Of a stretch of DNA of 64,000 bases, positions 54,296-62,353 are shown piece by piece (positions within the stretch are counted from its first letter, which is position 1; every line of letters starts with the position of its first letter). The notes under the pieces are model-generated. The model worked only from the letters and a program-made list of their open reading frames with translations. It searched no databases and was not told the DNA's origin. The position numbers and the translations under genes are program-made. This DNA is from Pseudomonadota bacterium (GTDB lineage Bacteria > Pseudomonadota > Gammaproteobacteria > Steroidobacterales > Steroidobacteraceae): the NCBI GenBank assembly GCA_023423065.1, contig JAFAGC010000015.1, positions 1 through 64,000 on the forward strand. Direction: 5' to 3'.

Positions 54296-54781
54296 TCAGC
54301 TCTTGCGGCGCGGCCTCTTCTTCGCGGTCGCAGTCTTGTTCGACTTTATGATGAGGGTGCCCTTGCCCTTCGCTGGCAACGGAACGCTCGACAGCTCGAT
54401 GGTCGAAGCGATGAACGCCTTCACATCCGGATGCGACAACTTGCTCGCCGATTCCAGCGAAATGAAACGGGTCTGTTTACCGGATCCCTTCAGGAGTTTC
54501 TTCGGATCCGGCAATTTCGGCCCCTGGTTGAAATACAAATCCACGCCCGTGTTGCGCGCGGCGAACGAGACGATGCCTTCGATTCCGCGATCGCTCGGCG
54601 AATAGGCGATGACGAGGGAGCCTGGATAGTCGTACGCCAGTTCATGCGCCGTCGGGAAGAGTTTGCGCAGGGCCGCGCGGACCGATTTGGCCAGCTTCTG
54701 AATGGCCGGATCGAGCTTGTCGATGATGGATTGGAGCTGGGCCTCCGGCGTTTGCGTCGTAGTTTTGCTGGCCGCCATCAC
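54296..54781 (-). CDS. DUF1801 (YdhG-like) protein
   Basis: 161 residues. The core reads LRKLFPTAHELAYDYPGSLVIAYSPSDRGIEGIVSFA, typical of DUF1801/iron-chaperone-like small proteins, and the end is a basic lysine-rich tail (KTATAKKRPRRKS). It is cytosolic with no known catalytic site. Confidence 0.8.
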   Translation of the reverse strand: MMAASKTTTQTPEAQLQSIIDKLDPAIQKLAKSVRAALRKLFPTAHELAYDYPGSLVIAYSPSDRGIEGIVSFAARNTGVDLYFNQGPKLPDPKKLLKGSGKQTRFISLESASKLSHPDVKAFIASTIELSSVPLPAKGKGTLIIKSNKTATAKKRPRRKS

Positions 54782-54806
54782 ACTGACCTCGGTAGTTGGT
54801 TGTATT

Positions 54807-55283
54807 TCATGTCCCGCGTTTCATGGCGTCTTCGCGCGTGTCTTGCTGCCGGAGCTGCTGCGCGAGTCCGATGAGGATCCCCTCGGGACCCCGGACATAA
54901 CAGAGCCGGTAGATGTTTTCGTAGTTGACGACTTCATCGACCACCGTCGCGCCCCACTTTGCCAGCCGTGCGAGCGTGTCGTCGAGGTCATCGACGGCGA
55001 ACATCACGCGCAGGTATCCCAAGGAGTTCACCGGCGCGTTGCGATGATCGGACGCAATCGGGGGCGCGAGGAAGCGAGAGAGCTCGACTCGGCCGTGGCC
55101 ATCGGGCGTACGCATCATGGCGACCTCGACGCGTTGGCCGTGCACTCCCGTGACGCGGCCCGACCACTCGCCTTCGATGAGCATGCGTCCTTCGAGAGCC
55201 AGCCCAAGCTCGGTGAAGAAGTCGACGGCGACGTCGAGGTTCTCCACCACGATGCCGACGTTGTCCATTCGCATGACTGTCAT
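54807..55283 (-). CDS. VOC-family (glyoxalase-like) protein
   Basis: 158 residues with two beta-alpha-beta-beta-beta modules. Typical segments are MDNVGIVVENLDVAVDFFTELGL and GYLRVMFAVDDLDDTLARLAKWGATVV, ending YVRGPEGILIGLAQQL. Metal ligand candidates include E and H in these strands. It may be a lactoylglutathione lyase or resistance protein; specificity is unknown. Confidence 0.88.
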   Translation of the reverse strand: MTVMRMDNVGIVVENLDVAVDFFTELGLALEGRMLIEGEWSGRVTGVHGQRVEVAMMRTPDGHGRVELSRFLAPPIASDHRNAPVNSLGYLRVMFAVDDLDDTLARLAKWGATVVDEVVNYENIYRLCYVRGPEGILIGLAQQLRQQDTREDAMKRGT

Positions 55284-55289
55284 GGCCGG

Positions 55290-55865
55290 CTATATCGAGG
55301 TGTAGTTGAATCCCACGCCTGCGGCGGCGCCTAACAACAATCCCGCCGCGATATCCGCCACGACGTGCCGGCGGAGAACCAGGCGAGACCAGATGACGGC
55401 AGCCGTCGTCACGAGTCCCACGATGAACGCGGGCTTGATGGACCACACGAGCATCGTCGCAAATGTAGCAAATGCCGTGTGAAGCGACACTTTCACCCAG
55501 CGACCCGTGAGCAATGCCGCGATGACCAACGCAGCGCACAACGCCAATGCGAGCGGCAACGCGGGCTGCTCGTTCGAGAACCACAGCAGCAACGCGCTCA
55601 GAAGCAGCGCCGCCGCCAGGACCACGTTCAATGACTTGCGCTCTTCCCGAACGCTGGCATCGATGTGGGCCCAGCGGCCTGCCCGCACCTGGAACCAGCT
55701 GTAACCGAGCGCCAGGGCACTGAGAACCATCATGGTTCCGGCGATGAGCCACAGCTGCTGCGCTGATGCACCGCTCGAGGTTGCGGCAATCAGCGACGCC
55801 GCGAAGAGAAGCACGACGGGATGGCCCACAATAGAGACGGCGCGGGCGATGACCGTTCGGTTCAT
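55290..55865 (-). CDS. PAP2-like membrane phosphatase
   Basis: 191 residues from the ATG at 55865 (an ATG at 55904 overlaps the next gene). Five or six hydrophobic helices. Active-site motifs resemble the PAP2 superfamily: VKVSLHTAFAT (S-x-H-T) and WSRLVLRRHVVADIAAGLLLG (SR-x5-H-x3-D). The first PAP2 motif (K-x6-RP) is weak (GRWVKVS). It probably dephosphorylates a lipid phosphate. Confidence 0.75.
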   Translation of the reverse strand: MNRTVIARAVSIVGHPVVLLFAASLIAATSSGASAQQLWLIAGTMMVLSALALGYSWFQVRAGRWAHIDASVREERKSLNVVLAAALLLSALLLWFSNEQPALPLALALCAALVIAALLTGRWVKVSLHTAFATFATMLVWSIKPAFIVGLVTTAAVIWSRLVLRRHVVADIAAGLLLGAAAGVGFNYTSI

Positions 55866-55887
55866 GGCGTCAATTGACCGCGAGAAG

Positions 55888-56349
55888 TCATCGGCCCGGG
55901 GCAACGCCCGGATGGTCGATTTTCAGCAGTAGCGGTTCGCTCATGACACCGGCACTCGACACCGCGGTTACCTTGACGATCGCGTGGATAGGCTCCTGCG
56001 CATCGGTGTTCCCGTCGCTCCAGATGAATCCAAGGACGCCCGGCTTCCTAGGCTTGATGAAGCCTTGCGGAAATCTGACAGGCAGGTTTCCCTCGACCAG
56101 TTCGAATCTGAATCCGGCGGTTTCCGACGGCACCGTCAGGGACAGGAACCCGATATCCGCGCACATGCCGACATCGCCAGCGTGACCTCGGCGAATGCTG
56201 TCCACACTGATTTTTGGCGGCGGCGTGAAGACGGATGAAGAAGCCGATTCCGGTATCTGCTCGAAAGGCATGTAACTCGGCGCGATGCTGCACGCGAAAG
56301 CGGGAGATGCCAGGAACAATGCGACGGTGAAGAGTTTTCGGCTTTGCAT
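55888..56349 (-). CDS. secreted protein of unknown function (153 aa)
   Basis: A signal peptide (MQSRKLFTVALFLASPAFAC) is followed by a small beta-rich domain with an Ig-like pattern (GFLSLTVPSETAGFRFELVEG, ending LLLKIDHPGVAPGR). The Cys at the cleavage site could also make it a lipoprotein, although the box AFAC lacks the usual leucine. No family recognised. The gene overlaps the PAP2-like gene's region by at most a few bases. Confidence 0.6.
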   Translation of the reverse strand: MQSRKLFTVALFLASPAFACSIAPSYMPFEQIPESASSSVFTPPPKISVDSIRRGHAGDVGMCADIGFLSLTVPSETAGFRFELVEGNLPVRFPQGFIKPRKPGVLGFIWSDGNTDAQEPIHAIVKVTAVSSAGVMSEPLLLKIDHPGVAPGR

Positions 56350-56409
56350 GTGTCGCCAGTCGGTGTTGCAGTAGTCAGGCTTTCGGCTCGTCGGTTTGCG
56401 TCGGCATCG

Positions 56410-56700
56410 TCACACTGGCAGGCCTTTGATCATGGCGCTGCGGATCTCGGCGATCGCATCGGCGTCCCCGCTCACAGTGATGCCTACGTAGGTCTCGGCT
56501 TCGACTTCGATTCTGCCGCGTGGCCCGGACAATTCCATGCGCGTAATTTCCTGGGATCCACCAAGCCCCCATCGCTCCTCTCGCGACTCGTACCCCATGG
56601 CGGCAAGCACTGCCCGAAGTCGTGCCGCGACAGCATGATCGTATTCGGCACCTGCATTCCAGGTCTCTCGTGTCACAGGCTTTGGCCGCGCGGCATTCAA
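56410..56700 (-). CDS. hypothetical 96-residue protein with TTG start
   Basis: The TTG at 56700 overlaps the stop of the upstream membrane protein (TTGA), which gives NAARPKPVTRETWNAGAEYD at the start. A plausible alpha/beta fold ends with VEAETYVGITVSGDADAIAEIRSAMIKGLPV. Longer frames lie inside the neighbouring gene. The function is unknown. Confidence 0.55.
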   Translation of the reverse strand: MNAARPKPVTRETWNAGAEYDHAVAARLRAVLAAMGYESREERWGLGGSQEITRMELSGPRGRIEVEAETYVGITVSGDADAIAEIRSAMIKGLPV

Positions 56701-57113
56701 CTCGTCTCGCCCGCCCACCGGGAACGGTTGATATACATTGCCCACATGAACCCTGCGAGAGAGATCAGCAAGACCGTCTCGACGATGTTGGCCTTCTCGA
56801 AGTCGAACCGGGAATAGCCCGTCGCACGCGAGATCCAGGGGATCATCGCCGCGAAGAGCACGCTTCCGCCAACCAGAAGCGTACCCGAGGCAACACCTCG
56901 CAAAATCAAACCACCGCCCGCGAGCACGAGCAATCCAACGGCCAGGTAGGCGAGCAGCGATGTTCGCCAGTGGCTGGACCAAACCACCGGATCCGCGCCG
57001 GACTTGGCCGCCAGCTCCACCATATCTTCTGTGCGAAAGAGACCGATACCGCTCGCCGCCACCGCGAGCAATCCGAGCATGAGCGCGAAGATGCCAAGTA
57101 TCACGCGATGCAT
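56697..57113 (-). CDS. membrane protein of unknown function (138 aa)
   Basis: Four hydrophobic helices: MHRVILGIFALMLGLLAVAA, SLLAYLAVGLLVLAGGGLI, LLVGGSVLFAAMIPWI and IVETVLLISLAGFMWAMYI. No motif. It is co-translated with the following small gene through a 4-base overlap. Confidence 0.6.
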   Translation of the reverse strand: MHRVILGIFALMLGLLAVAASGIGLFRTEDMVELAAKSGADPVVWSSHWRTSLLAYLAVGLLVLAGGGLILRGVASGTLLVGGSVLFAAMIPWISRATGYSRFDFEKANIVETVLLISLAGFMWAMYINRSRWAGETS

Positions 57114-57162
57114 GCGTCGCTCCCGCCGAATTCGATGAGCCCTTCGATGTGATGGATGCGCA

Positions 57163-57444
57163 TCAGTCGGCTCGCAGATCCAGAACGAAGCTCGACGCTG
57201 CTGCTACGTCCTCCGGCTTCACACCGAGTTGGCAACACACGATCTCGCGCAGGCGCTCGAACGTACGCGCCTCATCGATGTCCGCCCGTCCGAGCCGCCT
57301 GAGCTCGGAAACGAGGAATGAGTGCAGGTCGCCCACGGTCTCCATCTTTTCCGCGGCCGAGTCGGGGATTTCGAGCCCGAATTCCTTCTCGACGGCGAAA
57401 AACAGCTCAACGATATCCAGTCCCACTTCAGTAGCTCGCGTCAG
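57163..57444 (-). CDS. acyl-carrier-protein-like protein without the pantetheine serine
   Basis: 93 residues from a CTG at 57444 that overlaps the preceding stop (CTGA). The first half reads EVGLDIVELFFAVEKEFG then LEIPDSAAEKMETVGDLHSF, which matches helices II-IV of an ACP, except that the phosphopantetheine serine is Gly (DSL becomes VGL). The second half, RLREIVCCQLGVKPEDVAAA then SSFVLDLRAD, resembles ACP helix I and its following loop. The order is thus inverted compared with ordinary ACPs. It resembles the DUF1493 group of ACP-like proteins. It cannot carry an acyl chain in the usual way. Confidence 0.7.
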   Translation of the reverse strand: MTRATEVGLDIVELFFAVEKEFGLEIPDSAAEKMETVGDLHSFLVSELRRLGRADIDEARTFERLREIVCCQLGVKPEDVAAASSFVLDLRAD

Positions 57445-57824
57445 GTCGAATCTTGGGAAAGAGCGGGCGGCCGCCGCAGCAGGGCTTGCCAGATGTATGT
57501 GAGCCCTACGACGAAGGGGCCCAATGTCAGCCACATGGAGAGCGCTTTCCATTCGACCGCCTTGTGGGGGTTCGCCAGATCGACAAGCTGCGTGAGCAGC
57601 CCCCACCCCATGGCGAGTTCGCCAACGATGAGCATGGTCAGCACCAGTGGCCGACGTCCTGGAGAGTAATCCAGAATGGCCCAACCCATCCCGATGAATC
57701 CAACTACCGCGGCTGGCACGAGGAGCAAGCGCCAGTCATCAAGATAGGCGAGACCGACGAGCGCCATTGCCGCCATGATCCCGGCAGGGATGAGGCCGAA
57801 GATTATCGCCAAGGTACGATTCAC
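57441..57824 (-). CDS. membrane protein of unknown function (127 aa)
   Basis: Four hydrophobic helices (IIFGLIPAGIMAAMALVGL, LLLVPAAVVGFIGMGWAIL, LVLTMLIVGELAMGWGLL and LTLGPFVVGLTYIWQALL) with a short basic C-terminus. It is co-translated with the ACP-like gene. No family recognised. Confidence 0.6.
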   Translation of the reverse strand: MNRTLAIIFGLIPAGIMAAMALVGLAYLDDWRLLLVPAAVVGFIGMGWAILDYSPGRRPLVLTMLIVGELAMGWGLLTQLVDLANPHKAVEWKALSMWLTLGPFVVGLTYIWQALLRRPPALSQDST

Positions 57825-57836
57825 GACGCACTCCGC

Positions 57837-58220
57837 CTAATAGCTACCTGCAAAGGCGTAAGGATAGAAAAACAGGGTCAGCAGGAAGCCAACGACGATC
57901 GTTGCCAATAGCGTTGTGAAAGCATGTATCGCGCGATCGTCTTTGGCATTGCGCGCGCTCAACACCGCGGGGATCAGCAGTATGAGCAGCAACAGGGAAA
58001 GCCGGGCGATCTTCTCCGGGAGCGAAGGAAAGACGTCGCAAGCGCCCCAATAGCACAGCAGCTCCGGGTTTTCTGGATCCGCCATGGGCGACATCGGCTC
58101 GACGCATTTTGAGAAGCGATTGGCCCCGATACATGGATTGACCCATGGCGAAACCAACAACAGCGTCACGCCACCCGCGGCGGCGAGAGCTGGGATTGAA
58201 AGGATCTTCCGTAAAATCAT
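57837..58220 (-). CDS. membrane protein of unknown function (127 aa)
   Basis: An N-terminal helix, a ~50-residue Cys-containing periplasmic loop (NPCIG, SKCVEP, LLCYWGACDV) that could hold disulfides, then two more helices (LSLLLLILLIPAVLSA and TLLATIVVGFLLTLFFYPY). Base composition here is visibly poorer in G+C than in the flanking housekeeping genes. No family recognised. Confidence 0.55.
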   Translation of the reverse strand: MILRKILSIPALAAAGGVTLLLVSPWVNPCIGANRFSKCVEPMSPMADPENPELLCYWGACDVFPSLPEKIARLSLLLLILLIPAVLSARNAKDDRAIHAFTTLLATIVVGFLLTLFFYPYAFAGSY

Positions 58221-58283
58221 CCCGGCACCCGATAGTCGAGCTGAACGAGGCTCGCGGCGATCTTCGAATCTTGAGTTCTGGCT

Positions 58284-58649
58284 TTATGCATCCTCGCCAG
58301 CGCGATGCCATGCGGTGCTTCCGCCGCGGTCGAAAAACGGACCGGCCTTCAATTCCAGCAATCGTATGAGCGCAGGGTCCATGTATTCATACTCATCTCG
58401 AATGTCCAGGCAGACGATTCGCTTGTTCTTGAGATGTGTCCGGAATTGCTGGGTCAGCTTGTTGCGGTGCGTTCGCTCCATCACGAAGATGACCTCAGCC
58501 CACTCAATGAGCTCCGGCGACACTGGCACTTCAGAATTTCGATCGGTACCAGCCGATGCAACTTGGAATCCCGATCGATTCGAGAACACCTGCTCCGCGG
58601 TTGGACTTCGAAGCTTGTTCTGCGAGCAGACGAATAACACTCGCGTCAT
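58284..58649 (-). CDS. low-molecular-weight protein-tyrosine-phosphatase-like protein
   Basis: 121 residues. The P-loop CSQNKLRSPTAE (C-x5-R-S) lies directly after MTRVLFV, as in LMW phosphatases, and the general-acid region may be DIRDEYEYMDPALI. It is shorter than the classical 150-residue enzymes and resembles the short family often annotated as LMW-PTP-like. The C-terminus (GGSTAWHRAGEDA) may be longer than usual. Confidence 0.8.
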   Translation of the reverse strand: MTRVLFVCSQNKLRSPTAEQVFSNRSGFQVASAGTDRNSEVPVSPELIEWAEVIFVMERTHRNKLTQQFRTHLKNKRIVCLDIRDEYEYMDPALIRLLELKAGPFFDRGGSTAWHRAGEDA

Positions 58650-58701
58650 TGCCGGGTGCCCAGGCTGATGCGCTCACCCGTCCGGACATTTTCAAAGTCC
58701 G

Positions 58702-59265
58702 TCATCTCGTCAACCAGGACGCGGCCGGATCCCTCGAGGGCTCGAGTACCTTCGACACCGTCACGATCGGGCCGTTGTCCGTTGTTGGCATCCTCTCCGG
58801 CGACGTGTCGGGCGCCACGCCTCGGCGCCACTCGACATCGGCCAACTCCTGGACGCGAAGCAGACGGGTCATGTGCACGCCATCCCGAAAGCCGACTCCG
58901 TAGATTCCGAGCCGACCAGGATTGATTCCCACGAAGTCTACCTGCAGCAGGTGAGGCTTGCCGTCCGCGAGGTACGGTGCCGCCGCCTGCCCGGCACCTT
59001 CGCTCAGGCTCAGCCACACCGCGTTCGGGTCAAGTTCCCAGACTGCCTGCGGACGATCGGCGTAATAGACAGAGTACTCGAAGCCAACGACCCAGTATCC
59101 GGACATCTTCCTTTCCGGAAATCTCTTGAAACAGCTCGGGGAACCGATGAAGTGTTCCACGCCGTCAATTGTCATCGTGCATTCCGGAGGCACAGCCGCT
59201 TCGCGTCGGTCCGAGCCACATGCCGTCGCGAGTAGAGCCATGGCAATGAAGGCGGTTACTCTCAC
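58702..59265 (-). CDS. lipoprotein of unknown function (187 aa)
   Basis: The signal MRVTAFIAMALLATACGSD has a lipobox-like end (ATAC). The mature part is beta-rich with aromatic segments (GYWVVGFEYSVYYADRPQAVW, RLGIYGVGFRDGVHMTRLL) and no recognised domain. Cysteines at positions ~29 and ~45 could form a disulfide. Confidence 0.6.
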   Translation of the reverse strand: MRVTAFIAMALLATACGSDRREAAVPPECTMTIDGVEHFIGSPSCFKRFPERKMSGYWVVGFEYSVYYADRPQAVWELDPNAVWLSLSEGAGQAAAPYLADGKPHLLQVDFVGINPGRLGIYGVGFRDGVHMTRLLRVQELADVEWRRGVAPDTSPERMPTTDNGPIVTVSKVLEPSRDPAASWLTR

Positions 59266-59295
59266 TACTTGTTTCTCACTCTCTTCGAATCGACG

Positions 59296-59487
59296 TTACT
59301 CCGTCGACGTCCTGGGCGCATCTACTCGCTCCATGACGACGATGAGAAGAGTGGCGATCGGGCCGAGCAGCAGCGAGATCAACCACCACGCCAGGCCGCC
59401 TCGGCCCTTCGATTGTGCGAGTCCCGCATTGATGAGCGAAAGCGTTCCCCAGCCAACGGCGAAAGTACTATCCAAGCCAGATCCCAT
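59296..59487 (-). CDS. small membrane protein (63 aa)
   Basis: Starts at the ATG at 59487 with an excellent ribosome binding site (GGAGGTGGCAG). Two hydrophobic segments: STFAVGWGTLSLINAGLA and GGLAWWLISLLLGPIATLLIVVME. This layout is common in small inner-membrane proteins of unknown role. The 170 bases after it, up to the next gene, show no feature I can name. Confidence 0.6.
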   Translation of the reverse strand: MGSGLDSTFAVGWGTLSLINAGLAQSKGRGGLAWWLISLLLGPIATLLIVVMERVDAPRTSTE

Positions 59488-59655
59488 CTGCCACCTCCAT
59501 TGTTTGCGGATTGCCGCGCCCTGATTTGACTCCACCCCGGCGCGCAAGCCTTGGCCGGCTAACTATCCCTGCCGATGGCGCCACCGCCACCCAGCGAGCA
59601 TGTCACAGAGCGTATTGGCGATGTCTTGAAGAACCTTACGTCGCACGCGCCCTGC

Positions 59656-59922
59656 TCACTTGCCACCCCACAGGTTGAATGAAACTGCGACGCCCAGGAA
59701 CACACTCAAGAGCGGAAGGATCGACAGGGCAACAAGCGCTTGAGTCGAACGCGAGTTCGGCTCGGATCCGATCAGCTGAAAACCTCGGACCGACAGGATC
59801 GTCGCGAGTGTTGCCGGCACCAAGAGCCAGATTGCGGCAAGTGCAATGGCGACCGGGTCTGCCACCTTTCTCAGCGCGCCATATGAATCCTCGCGCGTCA
59901 CGCCTTGGGGCGGCCGCCCCAA
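59656..59922 (-). CDS. small membrane protein (88 aa) with TTG start
   Basis: A TTG at 59922 preceded by GAAGG. Two hydrophobic helices (VAIALAAIWLLVPATLATIL and ALVALSILPLLSVFLGVAVSF). The function is unknown. It is the first gene of the small-gene run and ends just after cysG begins its own upstream neighbourhood. Confidence 0.5.
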   Translation of the reverse strand: MGRPPQGVTREDSYGALRKVADPVAIALAAIWLLVPATLATILSVRGFQLIGSEPNSRSTQALVALSILPLLSVFLGVAVSFNLWGGK

Positions 59923-59987
59923 TTGACACCTTCATCAATCCTTTGCCAGTGTCGTCCACGAACGCGTGCTCGTGGCGCTGGTGCGGG

Positions 59988-61394
59988 TCAGGCGGTCTGC
60001 CCACCCACGAGGGAGGCACGACCAAACCACTGCAGTTCGGCCGCGCTCTTCGCGACTCCGCCGACGATCAGCATCGACGGCGCCTTGAGCTTCATCTGCA
60101 CCGCATCGCGATGCATCGCCTCGACCGTGGTCGCGATCACGCGCTGCTCGCCGCGGCTCGCGTTTTCGATGAACGCGACGGGCATGTCGCCGCGCACGCC
60201 GGACATCAATAGTTTGTCGCGCAGCGACACGAGCTTGCCGACGCTCATGTAGAACGCGAGCGTCTCGCGGCCGGCCGCGAGATCCGAGAAATTGAACTGC
60301 GCAAGCTGCTCGTCGCTGTTGCCGGTCAGGAACCGCACGGCCTGCGCATGGCGACGGTCGGTGAGCGGAATGCCGGAATACGCGCCCGCGGCGATGGCGG
60401 CCGTGATACCCGGGATCACCTCGTACGACACACCATGCTGGCGCAGGAAGTCGATCTCCTCGCCTCCCCGACCGAACACGAACGAATCGCCGCCCTTGAG
60501 CCGCACGACGTATTCGCCACGCTGTGCATGTTCGACGAGCAGTTCGTTGATTTCTTCCTGTGTCGCACCTCCGCCGCCGACGAACTTGCCCACGTCGAAG
60601 CGGGCCGCATCGCGGCGCGCGAGATCGAGCACTTCGGCGGACACGAGCCGATCGTGCACGATCACGTCGGCTTCCTGCAGCGCGCGTAATCCTTGCAACG
60701 TCATCAAGCCGGCATTGCCGGGACCGGCGCCGACGAGCACGACGTGTCCATGCGGCACGGCGTCTTCGTTCTCGAGCGCCCTGCGCGTGAGCTCTTCGGC
60801 CTTCGCCTCGCGCCCGGCGCGCAAGGAGGCGGCCACGGGCCCCGTCAACATCCACGACAGGAACCGGCGACGCGCACCGACATCGGCGAACCTGCGCTTC
60901 ACGACCTCGCGCCAGCGATCCGCGAACGCGGCCAACGTGCCGAGCGATCCGTCGAGCAGGGTTTCGAGCCGCTCGCGTATCAACCGCGCGAGGACGGGCG
61001 AGGTGCCGCCCGTCGACACCGCGATCTGCACCGGCGAGCGGTCGATGATCGCGGGCATGATGAAACTGGACAGTTCGCGGTCGTCGACCACGTTGCAAGG
61101 AATGCGCGCGGCATTCGCGGCGGCTGCGACGGCGGCGTTCACCGCGCGATCGTCCGTCGCGGCAACGACCAGCCAGGCGCCTTCGATGTCGGTGGGCGCG
61201 AACCCGCGCGCCACGTGCGCGAATGTACCGCGCGCCAGTTCGGTCGCCAGCTCATCGCCGAGCGCCGGCGAAACGACGGTGATCTTCGCCCCCGCATCGC
61301 CGAGCAACGCGAACTTGCGCGCGGCAACGTCCCCGCCTCCCACGAGCAACACGGGTTTCGCCGCCAGATCGAGGAACAACGGGAAGTAGCGCAT
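59988..61394 (-). CDS. cysG: siroheme synthase CysG
   Basis: 468 residues from the ATG at 61394, overlapping the hemB stop (ATGA). The N-terminal precorrin-2 dehydrogenase/ferrochelatase has PVLLVGGGDVAARKFALL and the nucleotide-binding AATDDRAVNAAV; the C-terminal uroporphyrinogen-III methyltransferase has VLVGAGPGNAGLMTLQGL, VRLKGGDSFVFGRGGEE and IPLTDRRHA. It turns uroporphyrinogen III into siroheme for nitrite and sulfite reductases. It is the last gene of the HemC-like/HemB/CysG operon. Confidence 0.98.
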   Translation of the reverse strand: MRYFPLFLDLAAKPVLLVGGGDVAARKFALLGDAGAKITVVSPALGDELATELARGTFAHVARGFAPTDIEGAWLVVAATDDRAVNAAVAAAANAARIPCNVVDDRELSSFIMPAIIDRSPVQIAVSTGGTSPVLARLIRERLETLLDGSLGTLAAFADRWREVVKRRFADVGARRRFLSWMLTGPVAASLRAGREAKAEELTRRALENEDAVPHGHVVLVGAGPGNAGLMTLQGLRALQEADVIVHDRLVSAEVLDLARRDAARFDVGKFVGGGGATQEEINELLVEHAQRGEYVVRLKGGDSFVFGRGGEEIDFLRQHGVSYEVIPGITAAIAAGAYSGIPLTDRRHAQAVRFLTGNSDEQLAQFNFSDLAAGRETLAFYMSVGKLVSLRDKLLMSGVRGDMPVAFIENASRGEQRVIATTVEAMHRDAVQMKLKAPSMLIVGGVAKSAAELQWFGRASLVGGQTA

Positions 61395-62353
61395 CAGCGG
61401 GGCAATCCCATGCCGCTCGCGAGGCGCGCGCCGTACGTGATGATGAACGTCGCGCCCGCGCGGCGCAGGTTGTACCAGCTCTCGAGGAGCCCGGCTTCGA
61501 AATCGAGGAACTTCTCGCGCGACAGCAGCACGAGCGAGGTGTATTCGCCGCTCACCTGGTACGCGCCGCATGGCAGCCCGGTCTGTTCCTTGATCGGCAT
61601 GATCAAATCCGCCGAAGGCTGGCCGGGCTTGACCATGAGCAAATCCGCGCCCTCTTCCGCGCAGCGGCGGCTGGAGGCGAGCGCGTCCTGGCGATTGCGC
61701 ACGTCGAGCTGATAACTGCGCCGGTCTCCGAACTGCGGCGCCGAATCCGCGGCATCGCGGAACGGTCCGTAGAACGTGCTCGCGAACTTGGTGCTGTAAC
61801 TCATGATGGGCGCCATGTCGAAGCCGGCCTTGTCGAGCTCGGCTCGCAGGTACGCGACGCGACCATCGTTCATGTCCGAGGGCGCAACGCCGTCGGCGCC
61901 CGCCTTCACGTAGCTCACACCCAACGACCCGAGCGCGGTGTGCGTCGCCGCGAGATCCTGGTGACCGCGCGAGTCGTGGACGCAGCAATGGCCGGATTCG
62001 GTGAAGCTGCACAGGCATGTGTCCACCCAGATGGTGGCGTCGCTGCCGGCCCGCTGGCGCATCTGCTGGAGCGCGGTGCTGGTGAAGTCGGCGTTGAAGC
62101 TGCGATTCGACTTGGTCGCGGGAACGGGGAACAACAGGAACTGGCGCACACCCGCGGCCAGGTCTTTCTCGAACTGCGTGAGTAGTGAGGCGAGCGTGTG
62201 GCGCGAAGTGCCCGGCAGTCCGTCGAGCGGCTCCTCTTTCGTGGCCGCGGCGGACAGGAACAACGGCTGGATCAGCTGGCTCACGCCAAACCCGATCTCC
62301 GAGGTCATGTCCCGAAGCGCCGCCGTCGCGCGGAGTCTCTGCAGTCGTTTCAT
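61394..62353 (-). CDS. hemB: porphobilinogen synthase (ALA dehydratase)
   Basis: 319 residues from the ATG at 62353, overlapping the stop of the HemC-like gene. The two Schiff-base lysines are in SYSTKFASTFYGPFRD and LLMVKPGQPS. The zinc site is of the Cys type (DTCLCSFTESGHC). It condenses two aminolevulinates to porphobilinogen. The conserved N-terminal RLRATAALRDM region is kept. Given its place, it may be a copy dedicated to siroheme, but other copies cannot be seen from here. Confidence 0.96.
   Translation of the reverse strand: MKRLQRLRATAALRDMTSEIGFGVSQLIQPLFLSAAATKEEPLDGLPGTSRHTLASLLTQFEKDLAAGVRQFLLFPVPATKSNRSFNADFTSTALQQMRQRAGSDATIWVDTCLCSFTESGHCCVHDSRGHQDLAATHTALGSLGVSYVKAGADGVAPSDMNDGRVAYLRAELDKAGFDMAPIMSYSTKFASTFYGPFRDAADSAPQFGDRRSYQLDVRNRQDALASSRRCAEEGADLLMVKPGQPSADLIMPIKEQTGLPCGAYQVSGEYTSLVLLSREKFLDFEAGLLESWYNLRRAGATFIITYGARLASGMGLPR

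Noticed and set aside
51827..59922. Integron cassette array
   Set aside because: The small same-strand genes suggested it, but I found no integrase and no repeated attC-like sites between genes; many genes overlap by four bases, which cassettes do not.
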